A program made the position numbers and the translations under genes. From positions 1 through 47,285 of the forward strand of contig JACZJU010000007.1 in the NCBI GenBank assembly GCA_014860395.1: a DNA stretch of 47,285 nucleotides. The letters are read 5' to 3'. Numbering within the stretch: the stretch's first letter is position 1; each line of letters starts with the position of its first letter. The stretch is from Burkholderiales bacterium. GTDB lineage: Bacteria > Pseudomonadota > Gammaproteobacteria > Burkholderiales > SG8-39. The notes beneath the pieces are model-generated. The model was not told where the DNA came from. It did not search any database and saw nothing but the letters and a program-made list of their open reading frames with translations. Shown here piece after piece: positions 31,448-40,156 of this stretch.

Positions 31448-32648
31448 GCGTGCGTTTCGCCCCGCGTTCAGCAGCGGTTCGGCTCATGCGGCAGCGTTCG
31501 CGGCAAGGACGTCGGCCAGCGCCGTCTTCTGCAATTACGAGCGGTTACTTCAGGCGCTCGCCGAACCAGGCTTTCGGAAATTGAACGAAATCCAACGGCC
31601 CTGGCGCACGCGCTGACGGACAAGCTCTCTGTACTCGACTGGTGCCGGTGCAATGGGTCTGCTGTGCCGTTGACTGTTACATTATAAGCAGGCGGCAACG
31701 ATTTTGGTCTTTGCGCTTGTGCCGCCATTCTCCCGTGGGGCCAACTCATCACCGCTGCAGCGCAATAAATTCGCTTGCGCGGTAGTAATGCCGTACCGCG
31801 TGGCAAACTTTTTGGGTGAGCCTGTGAGCAGTGGAAGGTCGCAAAAAAACAGCGGCCAGATTGAGCGTGGGGCGCGGATGTGCGAGGCCTTGCGAGATAT
31901 GACGGCATGATAGGTTCCAACAAAAATGTTGAAGGACCCCGGCACGCCATCAAAGCACATACGGGCACCATTCGAGTAATCTCGAATGGCACAACAGACA
32001 ACCTCATGGTTTGTCTAATTCGCAGCTTGCCACAAGATATGCCGGCATGCCAAGCGGTACGAAATGCAAAGCTAGACTTTGGTCGCGGCCTCAAGGTGCC
32101 GCGGCACGAGTTGTAGGCGGTAAGAGCGTTGCTGCGCGAATAGAATTGACCGTAGTGTGCAAATTGGACTGACAACTGGATTGGGGTCCATTTCTCTTTC
32201 GCGCCAAAGGCTTGAAGATTGGTCGCCCTTGTCAATCCAGTTGTAAAGTCTGGTCAATCCGCATTGCGCAATCAACAGTCGTGCTACAGAACCGGACAGA
32301 TCGTGAACTCGCAACAGCAGCTAGAAACGCAAGTTGTGACCTATTCCGAACCCAAGGTATTGGCGCATGAGGTGGTGAGGATCTTGCCGGCGATCCAGTA
32401 GGTACCTTGTACGTATTGACGTCGATCTCGCAGGTCACTGGATAGCGCGGTGAGTATTGGTCCGTCGGTGTATTAACGATTGGCGACGGATGTCGCTGAC
32501 GTGTACAATCCGACCTGCCGTTTGTTGCTGATGCAGTGCTGTGGAATTGGTGGTTGTTTTGTGGGTGGTAAAGAACTAACTGTACAACATAATAATAAAA
32601 TCAAACACTTATGATGAAAAATGGCGGACGTCCACTCCGCCAACAACA
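31448..32648. other. Gene-poor relic zone, no gene recognised
   Basis: About 1.2 kb without a frame I can support. A 255-codon minus-strand frame is present but has no recognisable domain or ribosome site. Structures seen are the right copy of the 16-bp direct repeat (32,281-32,296) and an inverted repeat ACAACTGGATTG (32,172-32,183) with CAATCCAGTTGT (32,233-32,244). Near 32,620 a GGCGGACGTCCACTCCGCC stem occurs. The sequence is more AT-rich than the flanks toward its right end. Confidence 0.5.
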
Positions 32649-32681
32649 AAAGGCGAACCCGGAAAAGGGTTCGCCTTTTTT
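32649..32681 (+). terminator. Rho-independent terminator upstream of ppiD
   Basis: AAAGGCGAACCC, loop GGAAAA, GGGTTCGCCTTT and a T run. It is strong and typical, yet no plus-strand gene precedes it within 1.2 kb. In many betaproteobacteria hupB lies just ahead of ppiD, so this may be the orphaned terminator of that gene; that is inference. Confidence 0.88.
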
Positions 32682-32699
32682 ACTTGAAGGCCTAAACCC

Positions 32700-34595
32700 A
32701 TGTTCGATCTGATCCATAAGCACAAGATTCTGGTGCAGGTGTTGCTGGCGCTGATGGTGCTTCCGTTCGCGTTCTGGGGCATCGACTCGTATCAGCGCGG
32801 CGTGAGCGCCGTCGAGGACGTGGCTGAGGTCGCGGGCCAGAAGATCACGATGCAGGATTTCACCCGGGCGCAGCGCGACCAGCAGGACCGCCTGCGCGAA
32901 CTGCTGGGCAAGAACTTTGACCCGGCGCTGCTGGATACGCCGAGCCAGCGTGCCGAGCTTCTCGATCAGCTGATACAGCAGCGCCTGCTCGCCCTGCAAG
33001 CTGCAAAGAGCAATCTCGTAGTGACGGACGAACAGCTGCGCGAGATCATCACCGGGCTTGCGGCGTTTCAGGAAGGCGGAAAATTCTCCAAGGCGCGTTA
33101 CGATGCGCTGCTGCGCGCGCAGGGCATGAACGACGTGGTATTCGAGGCGCGGCTGCGCCGTGACGTGGAGTTGCAGCAGCTCAATGCCGCGGTAGGCGAA
33201 TCGAGCCTGGTAAGCAAGGCGCAGGCGACGCGCATGCTCGCGATACAGGGTCAGGAACGCGAAGTGTCCGAAGCGCTGCTGTCGATGGACCAGTTTGCGG
33301 GCCAGGTAAAGATTGCGCCGGATGCGGTCAAAGCCTATTACGACACCCATCCGGGCGAGTTCGTGGTTCCCGAGCAGGTGCGGGCCGAGTACGCGGTGCT
33401 CGATGCGGATGCGCTGGCCGCGCTGGAGACGGTGGACGAGGCCGATGTTCGCAGTTGGTACGACACCAACGTGCGCCCGAAATTCGAGGAGCGCGCCGCG
33501 GCTAGAAAGAAAGCGGAAGAGCTGCTGGCGCAGTTGCGCGCCGCGCCGGGAAAGTTCGCCGAGCTGGCGAAGCAGAATTCGCAGGACCCGGGCTCCAAGG
33601 ACAATGGCGGCGACCTCGGGTTCTTCGCACGCGGCGCGATGGTCAAACCTTTCGAGGACGAGGTATTCAAGCTCAGGAAGGGGCAGATCAGCGGCATCGT
33701 CGAGTCCAGCTTTGGCTTTCACATCATTCAGCTGACCGGGATCAAGCCGGCCAAGGATGGCGAACCCGAGCAGCGCCAGGCGAGCCACATCCTGATCAAC
33801 GCACCGGTAGCCAAGGATTATCAGGCGATGCACGCCGAAATTGAAAAAGACCTGAAAAAGCAGCGCCTGGGCAAGAAATTCGCTGAAGCCGCGGAAACCT
33901 TCAGCAACCTCGCCTATGAGCAGCCGGATACGCTGCAGCCGATCGCCGAGAAATTCAAGATCAAGATTCAGCAGTCCGGATGGCTCATGCGCGAGGCCAG
34001 TGCCGAGGACGGCGTGCTCAACAACCAGAAGATACTCGACGCCCTGTTCTCATCGGATTCGCTGAAGAACAAGCGCAACACCGAGGTGGTGGATGCAGGC
34101 CGGGATACGCTGCTGGTGGGACGCGTGATCGAGCACAAACCCGCTGCGCCCAGATCGCTGGACGAAGTCAGGGCGGAGATCGTAAAAAAACTGAGCGATC
34201 AGGAAGCCATGGCGCTGGCGATCAAGACCGGGGCGGCGAAATACGCCGAACTGCAGCAGGGAAAAGATGCGGGCCTGAAGTGGGATGCGGCGAGGATAGT
34301 CAGCCGCCAGGGAAAGCCGACGGTGCATCCGGACGCCCTCAAGGCAATATTTCGCGCGGATACGAGCAAGCTGCCCGTCTACCTGGGGGTGGAGCTGCGT
34401 GACCGCGGCTATGGCATATACCGGATTTCGCGCGTGATCGACACGGCGAAGACCGAGGCAGCGCTCGAGAAAGCGGTACAGGAGCGCTTGGTGCAGCAGG
34501 CGGCGCAGGCCGATTCCGCTGCCTATATCGCCAGCCTCAGGTCGGCCGCCAAGATAGAGATCAACAAGGCAAACCTGGAGAAAAAAGGCGGATAG
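32700..34595 (+). CDS. ppiD: Periplasmic folding chaperone / peptidyl-prolyl isomerase PpiD
   Basis: 631 residues. An N-terminal helix (about 10-30, ILVQVLLALMVLPFAFWGI) anchors it in the inner membrane. A SurA-like N-domain follows (about 40-230). The parvulin domain (about 265-360) has SQDPGSKDNGGDLGFFARG, MVKPFEDEVFKL and SSFGFHIIQL. A C-terminal chaperone region follows. PpiD works near the SecYEG exit to fold outer-membrane and periplasmic proteins. Residues match the usual length. It marks the start of the housekeeping region. Confidence 0.93.
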   Translation: MFDLIHKHKILVQVLLALMVLPFAFWGIDSYQRGVSAVEDVAEVAGQKITMQDFTRAQRDQQDRLRELLGKNFDPALLDTPSQRAELLDQLIQQRLLALQAAKSNLVVTDEQLREIITGLAAFQEGGKFSKARYDALLRAQGMNDVVFEARLRRDVELQQLNAAVGESSLVSKAQATRMLAIQGQEREVSEALLSMDQFAGQVKIAPDAVKAYYDTHPGEFVVPEQVRAEYAVLDADALAALETVDEADVRSWYDTNVRPKFEERAAARKKAEELLAQLRAAPGKFAELAKQNSQDPGSKDNGGDLGFFARGAMVKPFEDEVFKLRKGQISGIVESSFGFHIIQLTGIKPAKDGEPEQRQASHILINAPVAKDYQAMHAEIEKDLKKQRLGKKFAEAAETFSNLAYEQPDTLQPIAEKFKIKIQQSGWLMREASAEDGVLNNQKILDALFSSDSLKNKRNTEVVDAGRDTLLVGRVIEHKPAAPRSLDEVRAEIVKKLSDQEAMALAIKTGAAKYAELQQGKDAGLKWDAARIVSRQGKPTVHPDALKAIFRADTSKLPVYLGVELRDRGYGIYRISRVIDTAKTEAALEKAVQERLVQQAAQADSAAYIASLRSAAKIEINKANLEKKGG

Positions 34596-34661
34596 CCGGT
34601 AGTCGAAAACTTCCCGGCGCCGGCGTCCGGCGGCAGCGCACGATGTGCCTTGCCGCCCCGG

Positions 34662-35450
34662 CTATACTTCCGTGGTGCCCAGTGCAGTGGTGTTGAAGCC
34701 GCCGTCGACATAGGTCACCTCGCCGGTGATGCCGCTGGCGAGGTCGCTGCACAGGAACGCAGCGGCGTTTCCCACCTCGTCGATCGTGACATTGCGCCGC
34801 AGCGGCGCCTGCTTGGCGTTATAGGCCAGCAGCTTGCCGAAGCTGGCGATGCCGGCGGCCGCAAGCGTTTTGATCGGCCCGGCGGAAACTGCATTGACGC
34901 GTATGCCTTTCGGGCCCAGGCTGGCCGCCATGTAACGCACCGCGGCTTCCAGGCTCGCTTTGGCCAGACCCATCACGTTGTAGTTCGGCATGGTGCGCAC
35001 CGCGCCCAGATAGGTCAGCGTCAGCAGCGCCGCATCTCGGCCCTGCATCATCGGCAGCGCCGCCTTGGCCAGCGCGACGAAGCTGTAGCTCGACACGTCG
35101 TGCGCGATGCGGAACGCCTCGCGCGAAACGCCTTCGAGAAAATCGCCGTCCAGCGCCTCGCCCGGGGCGAAAGCGATGGAATGCACCATCGCGTCCAGGC
35201 CGTCCCAGTTCCTGCCCAGTTCGGCGAACAGGCTCGCGATCTCCTCGTCGCTCGCGACGTCGCAGGCGAACACCATGCTGCTGCCGAAATCGGCAGCCAT
35301 CCTGGTGACGCGTTCCTTGAAACGCTCGTTCTGATAGGTGAATGCAAGCTGCGCGCCTTCGCGATGGCAGGCCCTGGCGACGCCATAGGCGATCGAACGG
35401 TTGCTGAGCAGGCCGGTAATGAGTATGCGTTTTCCCGCGAGAAATCCCAT
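34662..35450 (-). CDS. fabI: Enoyl-[acyl-carrier-protein] reductase FabI
   Basis: 262 residues, standard length. The NAD site is [11 protein letters not shown] with downstream HSIAFAP. The catalytic pair Tyr157 and Lys164 lies in [11 protein letters not shown], with Tyr147 in TYLG also conserved, giving the FabI Tyr-x6-Lys spacing. It reduces trans-2-enoyl-ACP in the last step of each fatty-acid elongation cycle. The ATG lies 73 bp from the divergent ABC-transporter gene. It is convergent with ppiD. Confidence 0.95.
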   Translation of the reverse strand: MGFLAGKRILITGLLSNRSIAYGVARACHREGAQLAFTYQNERFKERVTRMAADFGSSMVFACDVASDEEIASLFAELGRNWDGLDAMVHSIAFAPGEALDGDFLEGVSREAFRIAHDVSSYSFVALAKAALPMMQGRDAALLTLTYLGAVRTMPNYNVMGLAKASLEAAVRYMAASLGPKGIRVNAVSAGPIKTLAAAGIASFGKLLAYNAKQAPLRRNVTIDEVGNAAAFLCSDLASGITGEVTYVDGGFNTTALGTTEV

Positions 35451-35523
35451 GGTGACTCCGAATTACGAGACAGTCGGATTATACCGGCGTGACGCCCCCT
35501 GCGGCTTCGGCTAAACTGCGCCG

Positions 35524-37695
35524 ATGCGTTTGCCCACTGCGCTTGCCTGTCTGCTCCTGCTCGCCGGCTGCGGCAAGGTCTGGAACGATCCCTATCCGGC
35601 AAGCGAATCCGGCAAGAACATCCTCTACAGTTCGTTCTCCGAGCGGCCCAAGCATCTGGATCCGGCGCAGTCCTATACCGCCGACGAGTACGATTTCATC
35701 TGGCAGGTATACGAACCGCCGTTGCAGTACCACTATCTGCAGCGGCCCTACACCCTGATCCCGGCGACGGCTGCGGCGATTCCCAGGCCGCGCTATTACG
35801 ACAGCGCGGGCGCCGAGCTGCCAGCGGGCGCGAGGGAGGTCGCATACAGCGTCTACGAGATCCACATCAAGCCCGGAATTCGTTACCAGCCGCATCCGGC
35901 CTTCGCCAGGGATGCCACCGGGCGCAGCCTGTATCTGGGACTCAAGCCCGAAGACTTGCGCGACAAGTTCAGGATTGCCGATTTCCCCAGGAGCGGCAGC
36001 CGCGAGCTGGTGGCGGCGGATTACGTATACCAGATCAAGCGGCTCGCGCATCCGCGCATACAATCGCCCATCCTCGGACACATGAGCGACTACATCGTCG
36101 GTCTCAAGGAGTATGCAGCGCTGCTCGAGAAGGAAGACAAGGCGCTGCAGGCGGCGCAGCGCGAGCCGGCGCCGCCGGTCTGGGACAGTCTCGCCAGGCA
36201 CGAGATCTCCGGCGTCGAGGCCGTGGACCGCTATACCTATCGCATCCGGGTGCGCGGCAAGTATCCGCAGTTCATCTATTGGCTGGCGATGCCCTTCTTT
36301 GCTCCGGTGCCGCCTGAAGCCGACCGCTTCTACTCGCAACCCGGAATGGCGGAAAAGAATTTCAGCCTCGACTGGTATCCGGTGGGCACCGGCCCTTACA
36401 TGCTCACCGAGAACAATCCGAATGCGCGCATGGTGCTAGCGCGCAATCCCAATTTCCGCGGCGAGCCTTATCCTTCGGAGGGCGAAGCGGAGGACGCGGC
36501 TGCGGGACTGCTCGCCGACGCCGGCAAGACGGCCCCGCTCATCGATACCGTCGTGTTCACGCGCGAGAAGGAAGGCATCCCCTACTGGAACAAGTTCATG
36601 CAGGGCTACTACGATCAGTCCGGCATCAGCAACGACAATTTCGACAGCGCGGTGCGCGTCGACATAGGCGGGGACGCGGCGCTCTCGCCCGGGATGGCGA
36701 GCCGCGGCATCCGGCTCAAGACTTCGGTTGCGACCTCGGTCTATTACCTTTCGTTCAACTGGCTAGACCCGGTGCTAGGCGGCCAGGGCGACGCGGCCGG
36801 GCAGGAGCGCGCGCGCAAACTGCGCCAGGCGATTTCCATAGCCGTCGATAACGAAGAGTTCATTTCCATTTTTGCCAATGGCCGCGGCGTTCCGGGGCAG
36901 GGACCGATACCGCCGGGCATTTTCGGCTACCGCGGCGGAGACGAGGGCTACAACCCCGTCGTGTACGAGAAGACCGGCGGCGCATGGCACAGACGATCGA
37001 TCGCGGAGGCCAAGAAGCTGATGGCCGAGGCGGGCTATCCCAACGGGCGGCATAGCGGCAGCGGTGCGCCGCTGGTGCTGTATCTGGATACGACCGGCGG
37101 CGGGCCCGGCGGCAAGGCGCGGCTGGACTGGTACCGCAAGCAGTTCCAGAAGATCGATATACAGCTCGAGTTCCGTACCAGCGACTGGAACCGTTTCCAG
37201 GAGAAGATCCGCAAGGGCAATACGCAGATGTTTTTCCTGGGCTGGAACGCCGACTATCCGGACCCGGAGAACTTCATGTTCCTGCTGCACGGGCCGCAGG
37301 GCGCGGTGAAACTGGGCGGCGAGAACAAGGCGAATTACCTGAATCCGGAATACGATCGCCTGTTCGAACAAATGAAAAACATGGAGAACGGACCCGAGCG
37401 CGAGGCCATCATCGAGCGCATGGTGGCGGTACTGCGCCGGGACGCGCCCTGGGTCTGGGCCTACTATCCCAAGGACTACAGCCTGTATCACGCCTGGCTG
37501 CACAACGTGAAACCCAACCAGATGGCGCGAAACGGCCTCAAGTTCTACCGCCTGGACCCGGCGCTGCGCGAGGCGAAGCGCGCCGAGTGGAATCGCCCCG
37601 TGGTCTGGCCGCTGCTGCTGCTCCTAGCGCTGCTGGTCGTGGGGACGCTGCCTGCGCTAGGCAGCTGGCGCGCGCGCGAACTGGCGCGGGCTTAG
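35524..37695 (+). CDS. Peptide ABC transporter substrate-binding lipoprotein (family 5)
   Basis: 723 residues. Lipobox LLLAGC gives lipidated Cys16. The family-5 solute-binding fold shows HLDPAQSYTADEYDFIWQVYE, VGTGPYMLTENNPNARMVL, LRQAISIAVDNEEF and WNADYPDPENFMFLL. It is longer than usual and ends with a C-terminal helix (about 693-712), so it is anchored at both ends, which is odd. Likely a YejA/OppA-like peptide receptor for the permeases just downstream. Two bases separate it from the next gene. Confidence 0.9.
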   Translation: MRLPTALACLLLLAGCGKVWNDPYPASESGKNILYSSFSERPKHLDPAQSYTADEYDFIWQVYEPPLQYHYLQRPYTLIPATAAAIPRPRYYDSAGAELPAGAREVAYSVYEIHIKPGIRYQPHPAFARDATGRSLYLGLKPEDLRDKFRIADFPRSGSRELVAADYVYQIKRLAHPRIQSPILGHMSDYIVGLKEYAALLEKEDKALQAAQREPAPPVWDSLARHEISGVEAVDRYTYRIRVRGKYPQFIYWLAMPFFAPVPPEADRFYSQPGMAEKNFSLDWYPVGTGPYMLTENNPNARMVLARNPNFRGEPYPSEGEAEDAAAGLLADAGKTAPLIDTVVFTREKEGIPYWNKFMQGYYDQSGISNDNFDSAVRVDIGGDAALSPGMASRGIRLKTSVATSVYYLSFNWLDPVLGGQGDAAGQERARKLRQAISIAVDNEEFISIFANGRGVPGQGPIPPGIFGYRGGDEGYNPVVYEKTGGAWHRRSIAEAKKLMAEAGYPNGRHSGSGAPLVLYLDTTGGGPGGKARLDWYRKQFQKIDIQLEFRTSDWNRFQEKIRKGNTQMFFLGWNADYPDPENFMFLLHGPQGAVKLGGENKANYLNPEYDRLFEQMKNMENGPEREAIIERMVAVLRRDAPWVWAYYPKDYSLYHAWLHNVKPNQMARNGLKFYRLDPALREAKRAEWNRPVVWPLLLLLALLVVGTLPALGSWRARELARA

Positions 37696-37697
37696 CC

Positions 37698-38675
37698 ATG
37701 TCCGCCTATATCGTCCGCCGCGCGATCTACGCCGTCTTCATCCTCATCGGCGTCAACCTGATCACCTTCGCTCTGTTTTTCAAGGTGAACACGCCGGACG
37801 ACATGGCGCGCCTGCAGCTCGGAGTCAAGTACGTCACGCCCGGGGCGATCGCCAAGTGGAAGGCCGAGCGCGGCTACGACAAGCCGCTCCTGTACAACCA
37901 GGCGGCGACGGGCCGGCACAAATTTACCGATACCATTTATTTCGAGAAATCGCTGGAGATGTTCCGTTTCAACTTCGGCCGCGCCGACGACGGGCGCGAC
38001 ATCGCCTACGAGATCAGCACGCGCATGTGGCCCAGCCTGGCGCTGGCGCTGCCGGTGTTTCTGGTCGGCATGCTGCTGCAGATCACGTTTGCGCTGATGA
38101 TGGCCTTCTTTCGCGCCACCTACATCGACTTCTGGGGCGTGGTGCTGTGCGTGCTCATGATGTCGATCTCGGGCCTGTTCTACATCATCGGCGGCCAGTA
38201 CCTGATATCCAAGCTCTGGAACCTGGTGCCCATATCAGGCTACGCCACGGGTTTCGACGCGCTCAAGTTCCTGGCGCTGCCGGTGGCCGTGGGGGTAATC
38301 GGCGGCATAGGCAGCGGCGCGCGCTGGTACCGCACCATCTTTCTGGAGGAAGTCGGCAAGGACTATGTCAGGACGGCGCGCGCCAAGGGCCTTTCCGAAG
38401 TGGTGGTGTTTTTCCGCCACGTGCTCAGGAACGCGCTGATTCCGATCCTGACCGGCGCGGTGGTGGCGATCCCGCTGCTGTTCATGGGCAGCCTGGTGGC
38501 GGAGTCCTTTTTCGGCATCCCGGGGCTGGGCAGCTATACCATCGAGGCGATACAGGCGCAGGACTTCGCCGTGGTGCGCTCCATGGTGTTCATCGGCTCC
38601 GTGCTCTACATCCTGGGCCTGCTGCTCACCGATATTTCCTACACCCTGGTCGATCCGCGCGTGAGGTTCGAGTAG
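37698..38675 (+). CDS. Peptide ABC transporter permease, DppB/YejB type
   Basis: 325 residues from ATG 37698 (a longer frame upstream overlaps the receptor gene). Six helices; the N-terminal MSAYIVRRAIYAVFILIG and the EAA-type loop RTARAKGLSEVVVFFRHVLRN, which contacts the ATPase, are clear, as is GIPGLGSYTIEAIQAQDF near the end. It forms the membrane channel with the next gene. The stop overlaps the next start by one base. Confidence 0.92.
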   Translation: MSAYIVRRAIYAVFILIGVNLITFALFFKVNTPDDMARLQLGVKYVTPGAIAKWKAERGYDKPLLYNQAATGRHKFTDTIYFEKSLEMFRFNFGRADDGRDIAYEISTRMWPSLALALPVFLVGMLLQITFALMMAFFRATYIDFWGVVLCVLMMSISGLFYIIGGQYLISKLWNLVPISGYATGFDALKFLALPVAVGVIGGIGSGARWYRTIFLEEVGKDYVRTARAKGLSEVVVFFRHVLRNALIPILTGAVVAIPLLFMGSLVAESFFGIPGLGSYTIEAIQAQDFAVVRSMVFIGSVLYILGLLLTDISYTLVDPRVRFE

Positions 38676-40156
38676 TGCCTTTCCTGCCTGTCATCCTCTG
38701 GACCGACGCGCTGATCTACCTACTGCTGGCGGCGGTGGCGCTCTTCGTCTGGTATGTGCGCCGGCACGAGCATCTGCGCGCGCCCTGGTGGCGCGTGGCG
38801 CAGTCGCCGGCGGCGATGAGCGCGCTGGTGGTGCTCGCGGCTTTTGTAGCGGTCGGCCTGCTCGATTCCGTGCATTTCCGCCTGGCGCTGCCGCCGGCCG
38901 CGGGAACGCAGGCCGGGCGCGCGGCCCCTGTGAATGTCGCCTATGCCGTGGACGTGAAAAGCGTGCTCGACCTGCTGCTCTCGTCGCTCGCGAACCGGCC
39001 CGAACGCACCTACTCCGCACCGCTTGCGACCCATGCCTACGCCAAGGAGACGGTCGCATACCCGGCAAAGGACGGAAATCCGGCGAGGCAGCTGCGCGAC
39101 TATCCGCGCCTGAAGTACGGCGGCGCGCATCTGCGCGATCCGCAGCGCGACTGGAGGGCCGACGTGCTGCTCACCGGCTTTCGCGGGGTGGCGCTGGCGC
39201 TGCCGCTGTGGCTGCTTGGTTCGATCGCCCTCGTTGCGGCCTGCACCTCGGCGCAACAGGCGGTCTCGGGCGAATTCTGGCGCGCGCTATGGCGGGGGCA
39301 GACCGAGCTGCCATGGCGTTCGATACTGGTTGCGCTCGCGCTATTGTTGCTGCTCGTGGTCCCCGTGGCCCTGCTGTCGGCCCGCTACCACGTGCTCGGC
39401 ACCGACAAGGTGGGACTGGACGTGCTTTACCTTTCGCTCAAGAGCGTGCGCACGGCGCTGGTGATCGGCACGCTCACCACGCTGGTGATGCTGCCGTTTT
39501 CGGTACTGCTGGGCATCATGGCGGGCTATCTGCGCGGGGTGGTGGACGACATCATCCAGTATTTCTATACCACCCTGAACTCGATCCCGGGCGTGCTGCT
39601 GATCGCCGCCGGGGTGCTGGTGCTGCAGGTGTATATCGAAACGCATCCCGATTCCTTCCCGACTTCGGCGCAGCGCGCGGATTTTCGCCTGCTCTGGCTG
39701 TGCATCATCCTCGGCATCACCAGCTGGACCGGGCTTTGCCGTCTGCTGCGCGGCGAGGCGCTCAAGCTGCGCGAACTGGAGTATGTGCAGGCGGCGCAGG
39801 CCTTCGGGGTTTCGCAGTGGCGCATCATGTCGCGCCATATCCTGCCCAACCTCATGCATATCGTGCTGATTTCGGTGGTGATGGATTTCTCCGGGCTGGT
39901 GCTGGCGGAGGCGGTGCTGTCCTACGTCGGGGTCGGCGTGGACCCGTCGATGATCAGCTTCGGCACCATGATCAACGCCGCGCGCCTGGAAATGGGGCGC
40001 GAGCCCATGGTGTGGTGGTCGCTCGCGAGCGCCTTCGTGTTCATGCTCGCCCTGGTGCTGGCGGCGAATCTGTTCGCCGATGCGGTGCGCGACGCCTTCG
40101 ATCCGCGCGTGCGCGTCGGCGCGGGAAAACTGCGCTTCGCCAGAACGCAAGCATGA
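38675..40156 (+). CDS. Peptide ABC transporter permease, DppC/YejE type
   Basis: 493 residues from GTG 38675 (TAGTG overlap). The N-terminal 200 residues contain extra helices and a periplasmic segment (NVAYAVDVKSVLDLLLSSL region), making it longer than the ~300 of DppC. The C-terminal part has the permease core: EAA loop LEYVQAAQAFGVSQWRIM, HILPNLMHIVL and LSYVGVGVDPS. Second half of the channel. It overlaps the ATPase gene by ATGA. Confidence 0.92.
   Translation: MPFLPVILWTDALIYLLLAAVALFVWYVRRHEHLRAPWWRVAQSPAAMSALVVLAAFVAVGLLDSVHFRLALPPAAGTQAGRAAPVNVAYAVDVKSVLDLLLSSLANRPERTYSAPLATHAYAKETVAYPAKDGNPARQLRDYPRLKYGGAHLRDPQRDWRADVLLTGFRGVALALPLWLLGSIALVAACTSAQQAVSGEFWRALWRGQTELPWRSILVALALLLLLVVPVALLSARYHVLGTDKVGLDVLYLSLKSVRTALVIGTLTTLVMLPFSVLLGIMAGYLRGVVDDIIQYFYTTLNSIPGVLLIAAGVLVLQVYIETHPDSFPTSAQRADFRLLWLCIILGITSWTGLCRLLRGEALKLRELEYVQAAQAFGVSQWRIMSRHILPNLMHIVLISVVMDFSGLVLAEAVLSYVGVGVDPSMISFGTMINAARLEMGREPMVWWSLASAFVFMLALVLAANLFADAVRDAFDPRVRVGAGKLRFARTQA

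Noticed and set aside
31468..32235. 255-codon minus-strand frame in the relic zone
   Set aside because: No ribosome site, no recognisable domain, biased composition, and it lies in decayed sequence; likely chance.
32219..32401. 60-codon plus-strand frame in the relic zone
   Set aside because: Contains the 16-bp repeat and has no ribosome site or family; not supportable.
32601..33833. 410-codon minus-strand frame opposite ppiD
   Set aside because: Shadow of ppiD; no start signal and no domain.
38788..40152. N-terminal extension of the fused ATPase frame into the permease gene
   Set aside because: Composition is Arg/Ala-rich shadow; the ATPase starts at 40153 with an ATGA overlap.
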